Assembly (NCBI GenBank): GCA_027924585.1
Contig: BSBM01000059.1
Span: 5,952,001-6,016,000 of the forward strand
Length of the DNA stretch: 64,000 bases
Origin: Larix kaempferi
Taxonomy: Eukaryota > Streptophyta > Pinopsida > Pinales > Pinaceae
Direction of reading: 5' to 3'
Part shown: positions 10,547 through 22,306 of the stretch, in pieces
Layout: every line of letters starts with the position of its first letter
How positions within the stretch are numbered: position 1 is the first letter of the stretch
Position numbers and translations under genes: made by a program
The notes under the pieces: generated by a model
What the model saw: the letters and a program-made list of their open reading frames with translations, nothing else
Databases searched by the model: none
What the model was told of the DNA's origin: nothing

Positions 10547-11943
10547 CCACAGCCTTGTTACTGTACCTACTGCCCTCGGCCTCCTAAATTAGGGCTCAGC
10601 CCCCTCCAAGTGACCTTCGCTCTCCCTTGTAAGAGGCTCAGATCCTCTACCCTAAAGCCTCCCTTGACCTTGGTTCTGGTTTTTTGAGTTTTCCCCAAGG
10701 CTGTAGCAGCCTTAAATTGACCCCTTCTCTGCTGCATTTAAGTCCGCTAGGGCAGCAGACTGTCTACACTTGACAGCCCTCCTTCATCCCACTACACCTA
10801 CACAAAACAACCACACAAAGTTAGCCATTAATTACATTAACTTACTGCTTTAAAGGGTGATATATTTGGTGATAAAAAGAGGTCTGAAGCATGCATTACA
10901 TACGGTCCTAAAAAGTCAATTTCATTTGCATACATGTTGATAAAGGAATTAGAATAGGTGTGATACATTACTTAAAGGCCTAAATCCTATTGATTACACT
11001 TTTCTTTATTGCATAACTAAGGCTTACTACTGTTACAATCTGATATTGAAGTGACTGCTATATAACTGTTAATATAGTCATATTAAGTCTGAAACTTGAT
11101 CACATTTGATTGGCGTTAACTATGGTTAACTGTTGAAGCTATATTGTTTACTTAAAGACGCATTTATTACACATTTTTGCATTTAACCTACTACTGTCGA
11201 ACTGTCATAAATGACTGTCATTACTGACATACTGTGTTAATTCTGCCATAGACATCAGTCCTTATATTTGCTATTGGTGATTATACTCTCTTGTCATTTG
11301 ATGATCTATGTTATATGGTTGATGCTATTCATTATTGAATGATCTCTTATATGTTTGGAAGTTATTGGATGCCTTATACCATTTATGTTGCATAAACTCA
11401 TACATTGAATTATCATCTACAAGCACTTTCTGTGATTAGTATGTCTTCTTCATTCATAAGATTACATTGATTGAAGGCACTGATCTCTAATTTGGTCTTC
11501 TAGAAGACACAGCTTCTATTGTCCTAAGTGTTTGCAGATCATTTAAGAGCTCTCACCATGGAGGTTCCGAATCTCCAAAGTAGTTTGGAGGAGTGACTAA
11601 GGTCACAGTGGTCACTTTCTCCGTACATTTGTTCATCGGATACTAGCGCTACTAGTTCATCCGGTAACACCAGGTTTGTTGTGTATTTTCTTAGGGTCAT
11701 TTTCCCAAAAAGGGAGCCCTTGTAAACTTGGAAGTTAATTAATGAAAAGCTGATTTTGAAGGGAAGAAAATCGTGTATCTGTTTTGATCTGTTTCCTATA
11801 TTTTGCTTCTGCTAGAAAATTTCTGTTAATTAATTCCAGCAGTACAAATAAATCAATGAGCCGAAATTTCATATTTGAGCAAGGAAAATCAGTAGGAGTT
11901 TGTTTCTCTAGATCTAGTGTTTGGAAAAATTAACATACTGCAT
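10547..11943. other. Non-coding, no recognised feature
   Basis: No open frame of note and no recognisable RNA gene. The segment 11640-11860 (ending in a T-rich stretch) looks like the end of some transcribed element, but I find nothing that identifies it. Confidence 0.4.
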
Positions 11944-12039
11944 GGGATGAAAATAGCCAATTTCAAAAGCAACACACTATGACCAAAATACAGTCACGTT
12001 GGCATTGAGTTGTGGACAACAATTGATAGAATCCATTGA
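11944..12039 (+). repeat. Dispersed 96-98-bp repeat, copy 2
   Basis: Direct-orientation mate of 5684-5781; the shared block runs from GGGATGAAAATAGCC to ATCCATTGA. The flanks on both sides are unrelated to those of copy 1. Confidence 0.85.
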
Positions 12040-12927
12040 AATGGATCTAGACGGAGCTGATCAGGGATGATATGACCAAATTTCCTTTGGGAAGGCCTGG
12101 GAAGGCCTGGGATGGCTATAAAATTAATATTTGCAATGAAAGTACCCGTCTTAGGCATAGGTAGCCAATGAAAGTACCACTGAAAATCTTGTAATGGTTT
12201 GTAACTCCCAAGTGACTCCCATATTCGGATTAGTAGGCTTCTTTTATTAAGAGCCCATGATCATGACATCTAGGACACAACTGATTTGAAGCTCTGCAAT
12301 GGAGATTTCAAGTACACAGAAAATATGAAGAATATACTATTCCAATTGTTTTACCATTTTGAACTGTGTACCTACTCTCTTTTATTACCAATGTTGCAAA
12401 ACTCAGCATCGGCAAATAAGAGGAGCAGGTCATCAATTTGGGAAATCGGAAAAAATCAGCAAGCATAAACTCGGACCTGAAATTCAAAAAAAATTGAGAG
12501 AAAGCAGAGATTTTTGCTATGGACACTATTACATAAATTATGGTTTTAGTTTAGTTTTTTATATTATTGTTTATGGAATAATGAATGATATCATGTTTGA
12601 TGTCTCATGTACTTTTAGCAATTCTGAATATTTATTTCGACTTTTTATAATTCTCATTTCTTTAATACATTTTGATTGAACCCTTTTAATATTTCACTAG
12701 AAATCTGGGGAGCACTTATATCCACCCATGAATCTCATTCCCTTGTACCCCCATCCCCTCGTCCGAGAAGCTTGTGCAACATGGGTTGCACCCAATTAGC
12801 GATTCGCAGTCTCCATTGTAATCCTCTACAGAAATATGTATGTGATCTTCAATTAGTTGCTAGCACATCTCCTGACTAATTGTTTACTATGTATTTATAC
12901 ACACTCAAGAAGTAGGGCAGCCTTACC
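12040..12927. other. Non-coding, no recognised feature
   Basis: Several small overlapping frames (up to 106 codons at 12359-12679) show no domain and no homology I recognise. I do not call them genes. Confidence 0.4.
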
Positions 12928-12973
12928 AAGAGGGGGTTGTGGGTCTACATAAGTAGGGGGTTGTGGGTCTACA
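12928..12973. repeat. 23-bp tandem duplication
   Basis: AAGAGGGGGTTGTGGGTCTAC is followed directly by AAGTAGGGGGTTGTGGGTCT, period 23. It is a minor local duplication. Confidence 0.8.
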
Positions 12974-13743
12974 AGAGGTAACATATTTTGGGTGTCAATA
13001 GAACATCTAGCGATGTTATAAAGAAGATATACAATACAAATGAAGCAAGGAGAATTCAACAACAATTTTTATATTTTGCAAACTAAGCAGCCCCACTTGC
13101 ATAGTTGCTATGAAGGAGGATAAGAGAAATATGGTACAGGTGAACCCAATTAAATGGTAAAAGATGCTAGGGCAAGAGCACAGAAAATATTTTTTGTTCA
13201 CCTTCAAACTAGGCACAGTATTTTCAAGGACCTGCAACACAGTGGGTACACACAGAGGTACCCTGCCCTCAAGGAGCATGCAAACTGCAAAGAGTACCCA
13301 CAATTACCATTTCCTAGTGCTACGCCATCATAGCAAATGATTTGCAGCATGTTTTCAAACATGTATGAATCAAGTATGTATTATCAAATGATTATTTTTA
13401 AAGTTTAAAACTCTTGAAATCAATATATTTTTAATATTTATATATTTGGGCAGGTTCCCCTATATCCTACCTCCAACATACCTTGTCATCCCCTGAAATT
13501 TTGGATTCTCTGGGTACACATCCCCACTTATCAAGTTTGTTGTAACATAGAATTTATGGTTTGATTAGCATCATCGCAAATCCCTTGGAAATTGGCACCT
13601 TCCCAAAACAACCAACTCCCAAAATAGAATAAAGTATAAACATCCAAATTGAAGCAAAATGCATTCTTGGATACAAATAACAATTTTGCAACCAAAATAG
13701 GCAGCATGAGGAGACCAAACTACTGGGACAAAATTATCCAAAT
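12974..13743. other. Non-coding flank of the first solo LTR
   Basis: No gene is seen. It ends with GGAAC, the left target-site duplication of the LTR that follows. Confidence 0.45.
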
Positions 13744-13748
13744 GGAAC

Positions 13749-16700
13749 TGTTATCACATATATAGTAGCCGGGCTACCATACATTATTTTTCTCATTCCA
13801 GTACACTATTCAGCCAGTTCCCTTACATTTGAGATGCCGAGATGAGCATCTACATTGGATCACTATCAGATTGTGGACAGCAGTTGTATTCCCCATGCCA
13901 TGACTGAGTTTCAGGACACTCAGAGAGATGACCGATGTAGCCATTATATCATTGGTACAGAGCAGACAGTAGTGCCCAGAGCTACAGCAGCAGTTTCAGA
14001 GGACAGATGATGGTACAGGTTGATGAGCTTTCAGGTATATGACTCAGCAGGTATATCATGGTATTATGGTTAGATTGATTTTATACTTATTCTTATAGCA
14101 TGTCTTAGCACTTAGTGTCATGATCTGGCGATCATATAGATATTTGGACCTGGTTGACCTATTATATATATATTATTGTCCCTACTCAGACTTAGAAGTT
14201 CACTATTCATACTCATTGGTATATACCCTCCTTAGGGAGAATAGAGGTGATCATTCAACCATACCTTGGCTTGCTAGTGTTGGCTTCATCTTTTCATTGT
14301 CTTCATCCATCCATGGCCTACCTTTTAGATTATCACCCTGACTTACTACTTGACTAGTGGCATGGAGGACCTTTCCCCACCATAGCCTCTGTATTGGATG
14401 AGCTTCCCTGTTTATTGTGTCTCGGCTCTGAGTTGGTGACAAAACTTACCTATGGTGAGTTGGAATTCCTTGTGAATTCCCCCTAGTCATTAAAGTTGTG
14501 TTGGCTAAACCTGAAACTTTTAGTGCTGCCATGAATACAAAATCTGGAAAACTGAAATGCTATATCTTGTATATGAAAGAAATGCCAATTGAAAATGGCC
14601 ATGAAAAATAAAATGTTATATCTTTTGGAAAAATAAATACCTAGGTAAACAAGTTGTCCATGACACACCTAGAAGTGCTCAGGTAAACAAGTGCCTTAAA
14701 AACACACCTGCAGCAGAAAGCCTAAAAATAAATGTAAATCTATGCAATGTGTTTGTAAACACACATAGATCAAGGCTATGGAAACTTCAGGCCCAAAAAG
14801 CAATGGAACTTAAATGTTATATCTAAACAATTGCTGGCCTTGTTTGTATTATGGATTGTGCGCATCTGTGAAGGTGAATAAACCCTCTTTAAACAACTCA
14901 TCCATTTGTGAGACACTGCCATTCCCTGTGTTATTGCTCATTCAGTATATACTATGGTGTGTATTCCCTTTCCCTTGCCAAAGTGTCACAAAGTCAAGTC
15001 AGTCAAGTCATCCCTTAGCCTAGCCAGTTATTTCAGCCTTCACCCTTCACTAGCAAATTGATCACAACTATGAAGTGAGTATGGTCCTGAAAGTCTAGTC
15101 TGAGTAATAATAATAATTAACGACACTATATATTTGGATTTAGATCGCCAGTCATGATTACTCTGTGTTATATTGGCTATTTGAATAAATTGTAAAGCAT
15201 GTATTAACCTTGACACCTTGCAGCAGCTATGGATGATAGTCTGAGTTGTATTTGGTCTTGGTTAGACCTAGTTTGACCATGGAGGACCATGGGACATGAG
15301 ATGTTGGACCTTATGATGATATGGATAGATGATATATGGTCTATGTACACATACAGGATGATTCTATGCAGCAGCTACAGGGTTATGATGATGATTCTTG
15401 GGATACAGCAGTGTTTGGTCATTTACAGATCATTATTATTGGCCTTGTTCCGGTACATTGGATATTTATTTTGATCATGCAGAGATTCATATTGTGTATG
15501 AGTACACATCTTGGATGGATTTGGACCTTCTGAGTCCAATGGGACAGTTTGTTTTCAGTTCCGGGCACTTACAGTGATGATTTAGCCTCAGTAGGCTGTC
15601 CTAGTGCAGTTTTGGTCTGTTGGAGGCCCTGTCAGAGCAGAGATGACTTTTATCCGGTTGACCTAGGGCGCTGATGATGGAGGGGGTGGTCCAGCCACTT
15701 GTTTTTACCATATTACCCCCCTCCCGGACACATTGGTGCCCTCACCTTGACAGCGCCATCACTCCAGGAGGCTGTTTGGGCAGTTTCACGTTTCCCGAGG
15801 CATTTCAGGATTGGTAGAAATGGCCACTGAGGAAATCGATTTGGGCTACTGAGGCAAAGTTATGGCATGGGATGATCAGTGATGATAGATCGGGACCTTC
15901 CACACCTCCTCCAGCAGTTTCAGCTTCATCGGGGCCCGCATCCATCACTTATGGCACTTTCTGTGGATTTTTGAGGTCTTTTGAGGACCACGACTTCACC
16001 TTGGAGGCACGATTTGGTACATTCATGATTATTTATTGGTTATTGTGCCATGGGGATTGACCAAGGAGGGATAAAATTACCCCTTGGACCCACCATGAGC
16101 CTCTTATGATATTTTGTCATCATGATTTGGTGGGATTCCCCTCTCCTAGGGCGACTTTGTCCACTTATGTTATATTTTATTAGTGATCCATGTATTTCAT
16201 TGTTGAGCTCATCTCAACCATTGATTAGACATTTGTATCTTTTAATCTTAGCCACTCATTCAAAAAGTGGTTAGGGTTTTGGTGCCTCTCCTTCCTATTT
16301 AAAGGAGAGAGCCTCTCATTGTAAAGGGACTTTTGGCTCTGGATTATTGGAATAGAAAATTATTATTGCATCTATCTCCAATGTTGTGGTGAATGTTTTT
16401 GGTGTTCGTTCGTTGGTTCTTCCTTTGCACTGAGTTATTGGAGATCTTGTTTGCCATATCTTTTGTACCACGATTTTGCATCTACAGGTGGAGGCCGATT
16501 TGCTTGGAGGAGGAGGTATTGGTAGGGGAAGACTCTCCCTACTTCTTCTTTGGAGCTCTTCGTTGGTAACAGGGAGTATTACTGTCCCAGGACCTTCTAT
16601 TTCATGTTACTATTTGCATTTCTCTTGTATTTCTTCCATACTTGCTCTTACTGATTGAATCTTCATTCCTTGGTTTGACAGGTAGAGGAAGGCGCACTTG

Positions 16701-18244
16701 TGGACTAGGGCATCAAATCGGCAAGCAAATCAACAATCTCTCATTTGATCTCTGCGGGAATCTTCCTCAACATCAAGGCATCTCATCCACATCATTCAGG
16801 TATGATCTCAAGGTAAGTTCTATCTCCATGATCTATCCAATTGTCAAAAATATTTAAAACCCTAATCAATTAAAACCCCAATTTTGCATTTTCTCAGATC
16901 TACTTAGATCTATTGGGTTGTTGGGCGTAATATTAAGAACCCACCTCTATAGCATCCACGGCATCCCGGATCTATAGTTTGGTGAGGATTGGCTTCCATT
17001 TGACCCCCTTCCCAGGCCAACTTAGCCTCTCCCAAGCAAGGCGCACTTCCTAGTTTGAGCAGGTTGACCTAGATCTAAGCGATGGGTGTTTGAGATTCCA
17101 CTTGATTCGTCATCTACACATCAAATAACATACACCCAGGTTGTTACTTTTCTGAAATTCACCTTGTGGACCCTATTCCACATTTTAAGGGATTTAATCC
17201 CCATTTTGGACCACTTGGAACACTTAAACTCAGATCTACTAAGATCTAACCGGTGGATTGCCACGAAATTATAGATCCATACTCCTACCTGACCGATCTA
17301 CCCGGATCTAAAGTTTGGATGCCATCCGACTTGTTTTGACCCACCTAACCCCACTTTTAGGCCTCCTTGGGCAAAGTCGCACCACCTTGGAGAAGTGAGT
17401 TCACTCACTTCGAGGAACTGGGTACTTGAGATTTTTGGAGATCTGAAACCGGAATAATTCAAAACCTAGGTCTAGACTGTCACTTTGTCAAATCTTGCCT
17501 TGGGGATTGCATTCCTTGTTTTAAGGGATTGTGGTCCACTTGGGTCAAACCTAGATCTAGACCCATTCATCCATCAAGACCTCTATTTCCCATTTGTCCC
17601 AAGTACTAGGAGTCCTAAACCACAAGTCAACCCTACTTTGACTCCACTTCCCAATTCCCAAGGCACTAGTTTCTCTCCGAGTTAATTCAACTTTCCTAGA
17701 TTGTTGGATTGACTTGTGGATTGACCTATGCATGGTGAACCAAGCCCTTGAAGCTATCATGTATCATGGTCAAACTTGTCATCTGTACTAGTTAGCCCCA
17801 ATACAACCCTTAACTACCCTGCATTGGACACGGTTCCCAAGGCAGTGGACTTTCCAACATTGAACTAGTACACTAGCCCTAGATCTCACTACAAACATTA
17901 TAAGTCACTCTTACTTCAACAATGAACCAAAGCTATACCTATTGAACCCCTCATTTGGCTTGTGACTTCAACCAATTAGGTCTAGGATAAACCACACACC
18001 TAACTTCACTTAGAAATACCCTGATTTGGTGTCTTGGTTTTGATCTCTCCTGTCGGGAGTAGATCGGGTCTCCCCCTTTGTTGTCTGGGCTAGATAACAT
18101 AAAGCGAAGGTTGCCTCGACTGGCGTGACAACCATACATACTGGAGGTCGAGGTGATCGTGGTTGCACCTTTTGAGTTGCCCTTCCCTATTGCCATCCAT
18201 GACTGGATCCATCCATAGGGGTAACTACATCTTAGGTGAAAACA
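13749..18244 (+). mobile_element. 4.5-kb solo LTR, copy 1 (TSD GGAAC)
   Basis: The segment starts TGTTATCACATATATAGTAG and ends TTAGGTGAAAACA, giving TG...CA ends with imperfect short inverted termini. It is flanked by a perfect 5-bp duplication GGAAC (13744-13748 and 18245-18249), the hallmark of LTR-retrotransposon integration. A second copy of the same length lies at 44824-49320. There is no PBS or PPT beside it and no reading frame above about 107 codons, so it is a solo LTR left after recombination, or a non-coding element of that size. Plant solo LTRs this long fit families such as Ogre/Tat-type Ty3 elements; the family is not established. Confidence 0.85.
16296..16304 (+). promoter_or_regulatory. 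LTR core promoter TATTTAAAG, copy 1
   Basis: TATTTAAAG is preceded by AAAGTGGTTAGGGTTTTGGTG and followed by a GAGAGAGCCTCTCATTGTAAAG leader. It lies about 2.5 kb into the 4.5-kb LTR and is identical in copy 2 (47371-47379). It fixes the plus-strand orientation and places the U3/R boundary about 30 bp downstream. Confidence 0.6.
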
Positions 18245-18249
18245 GGAAC

Positions 18250-19287
18250 CAACCTTCAACCCTATGGAATGCACAACGAAGGTGACCTAGGTAAAAGCTT
18301 GTAAGTCCATTGTTGACAAAAAAGATAATGTTGAAGGAAATTTGGCTTTTTAATAAGCTCATCCCCATCTTGAATTAGAGAAGCAATGATCACATGCTTA
18401 GTCTAGCAAACTCCTCCCTCTAAGAAATGTTTTGAGAGGCCTTCAAATACCATAGAAGGTCCTCAAATGGATTGTGTTGAAACATAACAAAATGAATTTA
18501 TATTAATGTCCACTAAAGACCAAATAAGTCAATGGGAGTAAGACATTACATCAGTTATGACAAACCCATACAAAAGCACGGGGTCCAAGATGCCCCCCTG
18601 ATATGAAAAATAAAATAATTGAAATGAAATGAAAAACTAGTAAACTAAGAACCATAAATAAAACAAAGTAGCAAAACCCAGGCCTGCAAAGGTTATCCCA
18701 GGGGAAAAACACCAGAAATTGAGGAGAGAGCCAACAAAGAAACTTTCCTTCCTGGATAGAAGTAAACCTATAAACATGTAAGTAATCCTGGGTGGTATCA
18801 ACCAAAACCCTCCTAAGAAGAAGGCATAAAGGAGATCTCTCCTAACATACAAGGCCAAAGAATTCCCGCTGCAAGAGAAGAAACTGGTGATGCTCTGCTA
18901 GGAAGTTGAATGGCTCTCTCATCCGCAAATTCTCCTAGAACTCCTCATATCAATGTAACAAGCCCTGAAGTAAGCATCCTAGAATTTGGGATCAGTCTTT
19001 GCATCATAAAATTAGGGCACAAGTCTAAATCAGTTTTCTGCCAATCATAAATTGTAGTAGCTAGAGCCAAGGAGATAGAAAATGTGGCCAGGTATATATA
19101 TGTTGAGCCTTCTCAATTAGCTTGATTATGATCCTTCCACTGTAAAGCCATTGAGTGTCTTCTTGGTTGGCATAATATTTTTCTTTTTAAATGCCAACTT
19201 AAGGTCAATTGGATGCATAATTATATGTTTAAGAGTCTAAATGTGAATTTCCTAACATACATCTACATTATATTGATTATATCATAA
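18250..19287. other. Non-coding, no recognised gene
   Basis: No gene is seen. It contains the dispersed fragment at 18502-18540, and short minus-strand frames at 18551-18858 without domains. Confidence 0.45.
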
Positions 19288-19377
19288 GATTTGAAGTGGT
19301 CAGCATATATTTAAAGAAGGTCAGAGCCATACGATTTGAAGTGGTTAGCATATATCTAAAGAAGGTCAGATCCATTC
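19288..19377. repeat. 45-bp tandem duplication
   Basis: GATTTGAAGTGGTCAGCATA... (19288-19332) is repeated as GATTTGAAGTGGTTAGCATA... (19333-19377), period 45, with a few substitutions. Confidence 0.85.
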
Positions 19378-19492
19378 AGACTACTTTCTTAGGTCTCTTG
19401 AGTCAGAAACAATGTTGGAATTATTAGTCTTTTCTTAGAATTACAAATAATGCAATCTTGGTGTTAATATTGCCCCTTTCCCCAATTCTTAA

Positions 19493-19564
19493 AGGGTTAT
19501 AGATCAATTGAAGAGCGCCTGCTTTACAAGTAGGAGGTTGAAGGTTCGATTCCTTCGTGCCCTA
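19493..19564 (+). tRNA. tRNA-Val(UAC)-like sequence, probably a pseudogene
   Basis: The 72-nt segment folds as a tRNA. The anticodon stem CCTGC/GTAGG encloses loop TTTACAA with anticodon TAC. The T-arm GAAGG-TTCGATT-CCTTC is perfect and carries a consensus B box GGTTCGATTCC. D-stem GATC/GAGC has one mismatch, and the acceptor stem AGGG/CCCT pairs at four positions and then fails. The GAGCGCCTGCTTTACAAG core is bacterial/organellar in style rather than typical of a plant nuclear tRNA-Val. It may be an organelle-derived insertion or a tRNA-derived repeat head. The acceptor and D-stem mismatches argue against a working gene. Confidence 0.6.
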
Positions 19565-19622
19565 AAGATATTGCAATATTGATATTTTTAATAAAATATA
19601 TTTTATTATGGTTTATTATGAC
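19565..19622. other. A+T-rich spacer
   Basis: Short A+T-rich sequence between the tRNA-like sequence and the minisatellite; nothing else is seen. Confidence 0.5.
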
Positions 19623-20300
19623 TACGAGGGGGGTTCTAAATTGACTTCATATGTCACTACGAGGGGGGTTCTAAATTGACTTCAAATGTCACTACGAGGG
19701 GGGTTCAAAACTGCCCTTGTATGTTACAACGAGGGGGTTCGATACCCCCCTGTAATTTTATATGAGGGGGGTTCATAACTGCCCCCAAATGTTTGTAAAG
19801 AGTTTTAGGGGGGGTTTCGAACTACCTCTATAGGCCTTTACGAGGGGGGTTCCAAACCTCCCCTATAGGCATCTACGAGGGGGGTTACAAACTGCCCCTA
19901 TAGGAATCTACGAGGGGGGTTCCAAATAGCCCCTATAGGCCTCTACGAGGGGGGTTTCAAACTGCCTCTATAGGCCTCTACGAGGGGGGTTCAAAACTGC
20001 CCCTATAAGTCTCTACGAGGGGGTTCTAAACTACCCCTATAGGCCTCTACAAGCGGGGTTCCAAATTGCCCCTATAGGACTATACGAGGGGGGTTCACAA
20101 CCGCCCCTATAGTCCTCTACGAGGGGGGTTCCAAACCGCCCATGTAGGTTTGTATGAGGGGGCTTATGAGGGGGGTTCACAACAGCCCTCGTAGGTCTCT
20201 ATGAAGGGGGTTCAAAACTACCCTCGTAGGTCTCTATGAAGGGGTCTACGAGGGGGGTTTAAAACCGCCTCCGTAGACTTCTACGAGGGGCGTCACAAAA
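19623..20300. repeat. G-rich 35-bp minisatellite, about 19 copies
   Basis: The unit is TACGAGGGGGGTTCCAAACT + GCCCCTATAGGCCTC, period about 35 bp. Early copies are spaced exactly 35 bp apart (19623, 19658, 19693); later copies vary in length by a few bases. Each unit pairs a GGGGGGTT block with a (C)CCCC block, so single strands can fold back. The arrangement and position suit the subterminal repeats of a CACTA element whose end is at 20487. Confidence 0.85.
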
Positions 20301-20302
20301 CG

Positions 20303-20325
20303 CCCCCAAAAGTCACTTTTGGGGG
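20303..20325. repeat. Perfect stem-loop, 10-bp arms
   Basis: CCCCCAAAAG, loop TCA, CTTTTGGGGG. It lies at the right end of the minisatellite and fits the inverted subterminal motifs of a CACTA end. Confidence 0.85.
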
Positions 20326-20386
20326 TGGTTCCAATCTCGTCAAAAACAGCCCTTAAAGGGAAAAACTTTTAACATCGTTGCCTTTA

Positions 20387-20411
20387 GGGGCAGTTTTGCC
20401 AAAACTGCCCC
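20387..20411. repeat. Perfect stem-loop, 11-bp arms
   Basis: GGGGCAGTTTT, loop GCC, AAAACTGCCCC. It is flanked by further imperfect pairing (TTTA/CAAA) and is part of the CACTA-like subterminal region. Confidence 0.85.
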
Positions 20412-20412
20412 C

Positions 20413-20487
20413 AAAGCCAACCCCCCCCCGTAGGTCACTTTTGGGGGCGGAAGAAAACCCCCCCTAAAGCCCAAAAATGTAGTAGTG
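20413..20487 (-). mobile_element. CACTA (En/Spm)-type terminus
   Basis: Read on the minus strand, the sequence starts CACTACTACATTTTTGGGCT at 20487 and continues into GGGGGGGTTTTCTTCCGCCCC-type sequence. CACTACTACA... is the characteristic terminal repeat of plant CACTA transposons, and G/C-rich direct and inverted subterminal repeats are typical of the group. I could not find a matching opposite terminus. The 35-bp units contain CACTACGAGG but nothing convincing, so the element may be truncated on the left. The tandem array begins with the very next base. Confidence 0.65.
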
Positions 20488-22306
20488 AAAATGTAGAAAA
20501 TCACCTTAAATAGTGTTGATGTTGGTTTCAAGCTCCACACTCATTTTGTTTATTTGCTTTTCCATTCTTTTAGTGATCCTGGTTATGCTGCTATAAACAT
20601 TAACAAGGTCAAGGAAGGTTCGAAACCACCATCAACACTATTCAAGGTGAGTTTCTTCATTTTCTCCCATGTAGGGTGTTGTTCGTTGTCGTTGCATCAC
20701 ATAGACTGCAGTCATGAGATCGATGACTCAACATCTCCTACATTCTTCCTCTTTCCATCCTCTATTGTCCACAGTATCACCTCATCTCATTTGTATATAC
20801 TAGCCTGCGAAGGCTAGTATATCTGGATCATAGATGTTACCCATATTTCTCTACACGAAACTGATTGTGACACCACCTCCTACATAAAATAAACAAGCAA
20901 GCGAATGCGAGGATCACTTAAAGAGTGGTAAAGCACAGAAACAAAATGAGTGTGGAGCTTGTTTAACCATGATGATAAGAAAAATAATCTCCCAACCATA
21001 GACAAAGCTATTTGTCCCCCCCGAGCTTAGAATTTCCAATAGAGAACAATGTACATCCAGATAGTAGTAGCACAAACCCAAAAAAACAAGAGAGAAACTT
21101 TTCTAATAGTGGAGAACCCCAAAAAATCAGTCTCTTAACTGCAGTAGAGAACCTCTCTTGGCTAGAGCGAACATGCTTGAGTGAATGACCAAATGAGAGG
21201 TCGAACACTCTATTTATACACATCAAATGGTGATTGTTTCCCTGACTGGGCCGACCTAACTTTCCCTAACTGGGCCGACCTGACTGGGGCATTTCTGCCC
21301 GTTGTTTCGGGCAAATTTCCCACTGTTTTGGGGCAGTTTATCCACTGGGCCGACTTGTCTTGGGGGAATACAAAAAATTACATTCAATAAATCTTTTCTT
21401 CGTGATTTCACCCCAAGGTTTACATTGATTCTTTCAAGTGCTTTACATGATCAAATACATTGACATCTTGTCCCATAGGATGTACAATAACAAGATGAAA
21501 TATAATAAGAATAACTTTTGAAGTTGCACTTTTTCCAACACTCCCTCTCAACAAGGAATGTATTCTTCGAACACTGTATTCTAATCTTATTCTTTCTCTA
21601 GTCGACCTATGAGGTGATGCCCCACACAGCTACTACTCCAATACTCCGTCTTGGCCATGGAGGTATCATCAGTATTATCATATTGAAACACATCCCGATA
21701 TCATCTGTATATCACAGTTATCTCTAACCTCTCTATATCATAAGGAAGGTCTTCCAAGACAATCTAACTCAGTCGAAAAGTGTGAACAAATCAATCTTCG
21801 TGCATCTGCTCAATCCAGTCCATCGGAGAACATGCACTAGCTCCATGACTCTGCCCTATCCATAGGTGAGTCACTTGTGCATCAGCTCAAGAACTTTGCA
21901 CAGTCCATCGGAGAGTCTATCATGTATCAATACAATGTGCTCAGCTCAACCTAGTTCATCGAGTGCCTACATCATCAATACTCCCTCTTAGCTAGAGAGG
22001 TATCATCACATCGAAACACATCTTGTTATCATAAGAGGGTCCATTCCAACACAGGGATACACTCAACAAAGGAGAACGTTCCCCAAATGAACCATCCACA
22101 AATAAGCACGTTCCACAAAGGAACCATCCCACAAAGGGACCATATCATCATTTTAAAGAAGATATCTGATCTACCTGAGATGAGGTGATATGAGGGACAA
22201 TAGAGGATGGAAAGGGGAAAAATGCCGGAGATGTTGAGTCATCGAACCCATGACTGCAGTCTATGCGATGAAACGACTACAAACAACGCCCTACACGAGA
22301 GAAAAT
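20488..22306. repeat. Array monomer 1 (diverged)
   Basis: First monomer, phased on the shared word GTAGAAAATCACC at 20493. Its left side is cut by the CACTA terminus, so the left arm of its inverted repeat is mostly missing; the right arm is at about 20617-20800. The exon-like segment here reads through DPGYAAININK and EGSKPPSTLFK. It is about 1.81 kb and clearly more diverged from the later monomers. Confidence 0.9.

Noticed and set aside
10337-10687. 116-codon plus-strand frame and opposing Arg/Glu/Gly-rich frames
   Set aside because: These come from the polypyrimidine tract and reflect composition only.
20478-22306. Target-site duplication for the CACTA terminus
   Set aside because: AAA follows the terminus, but without the opposite end a 3-bp match cannot be tested.
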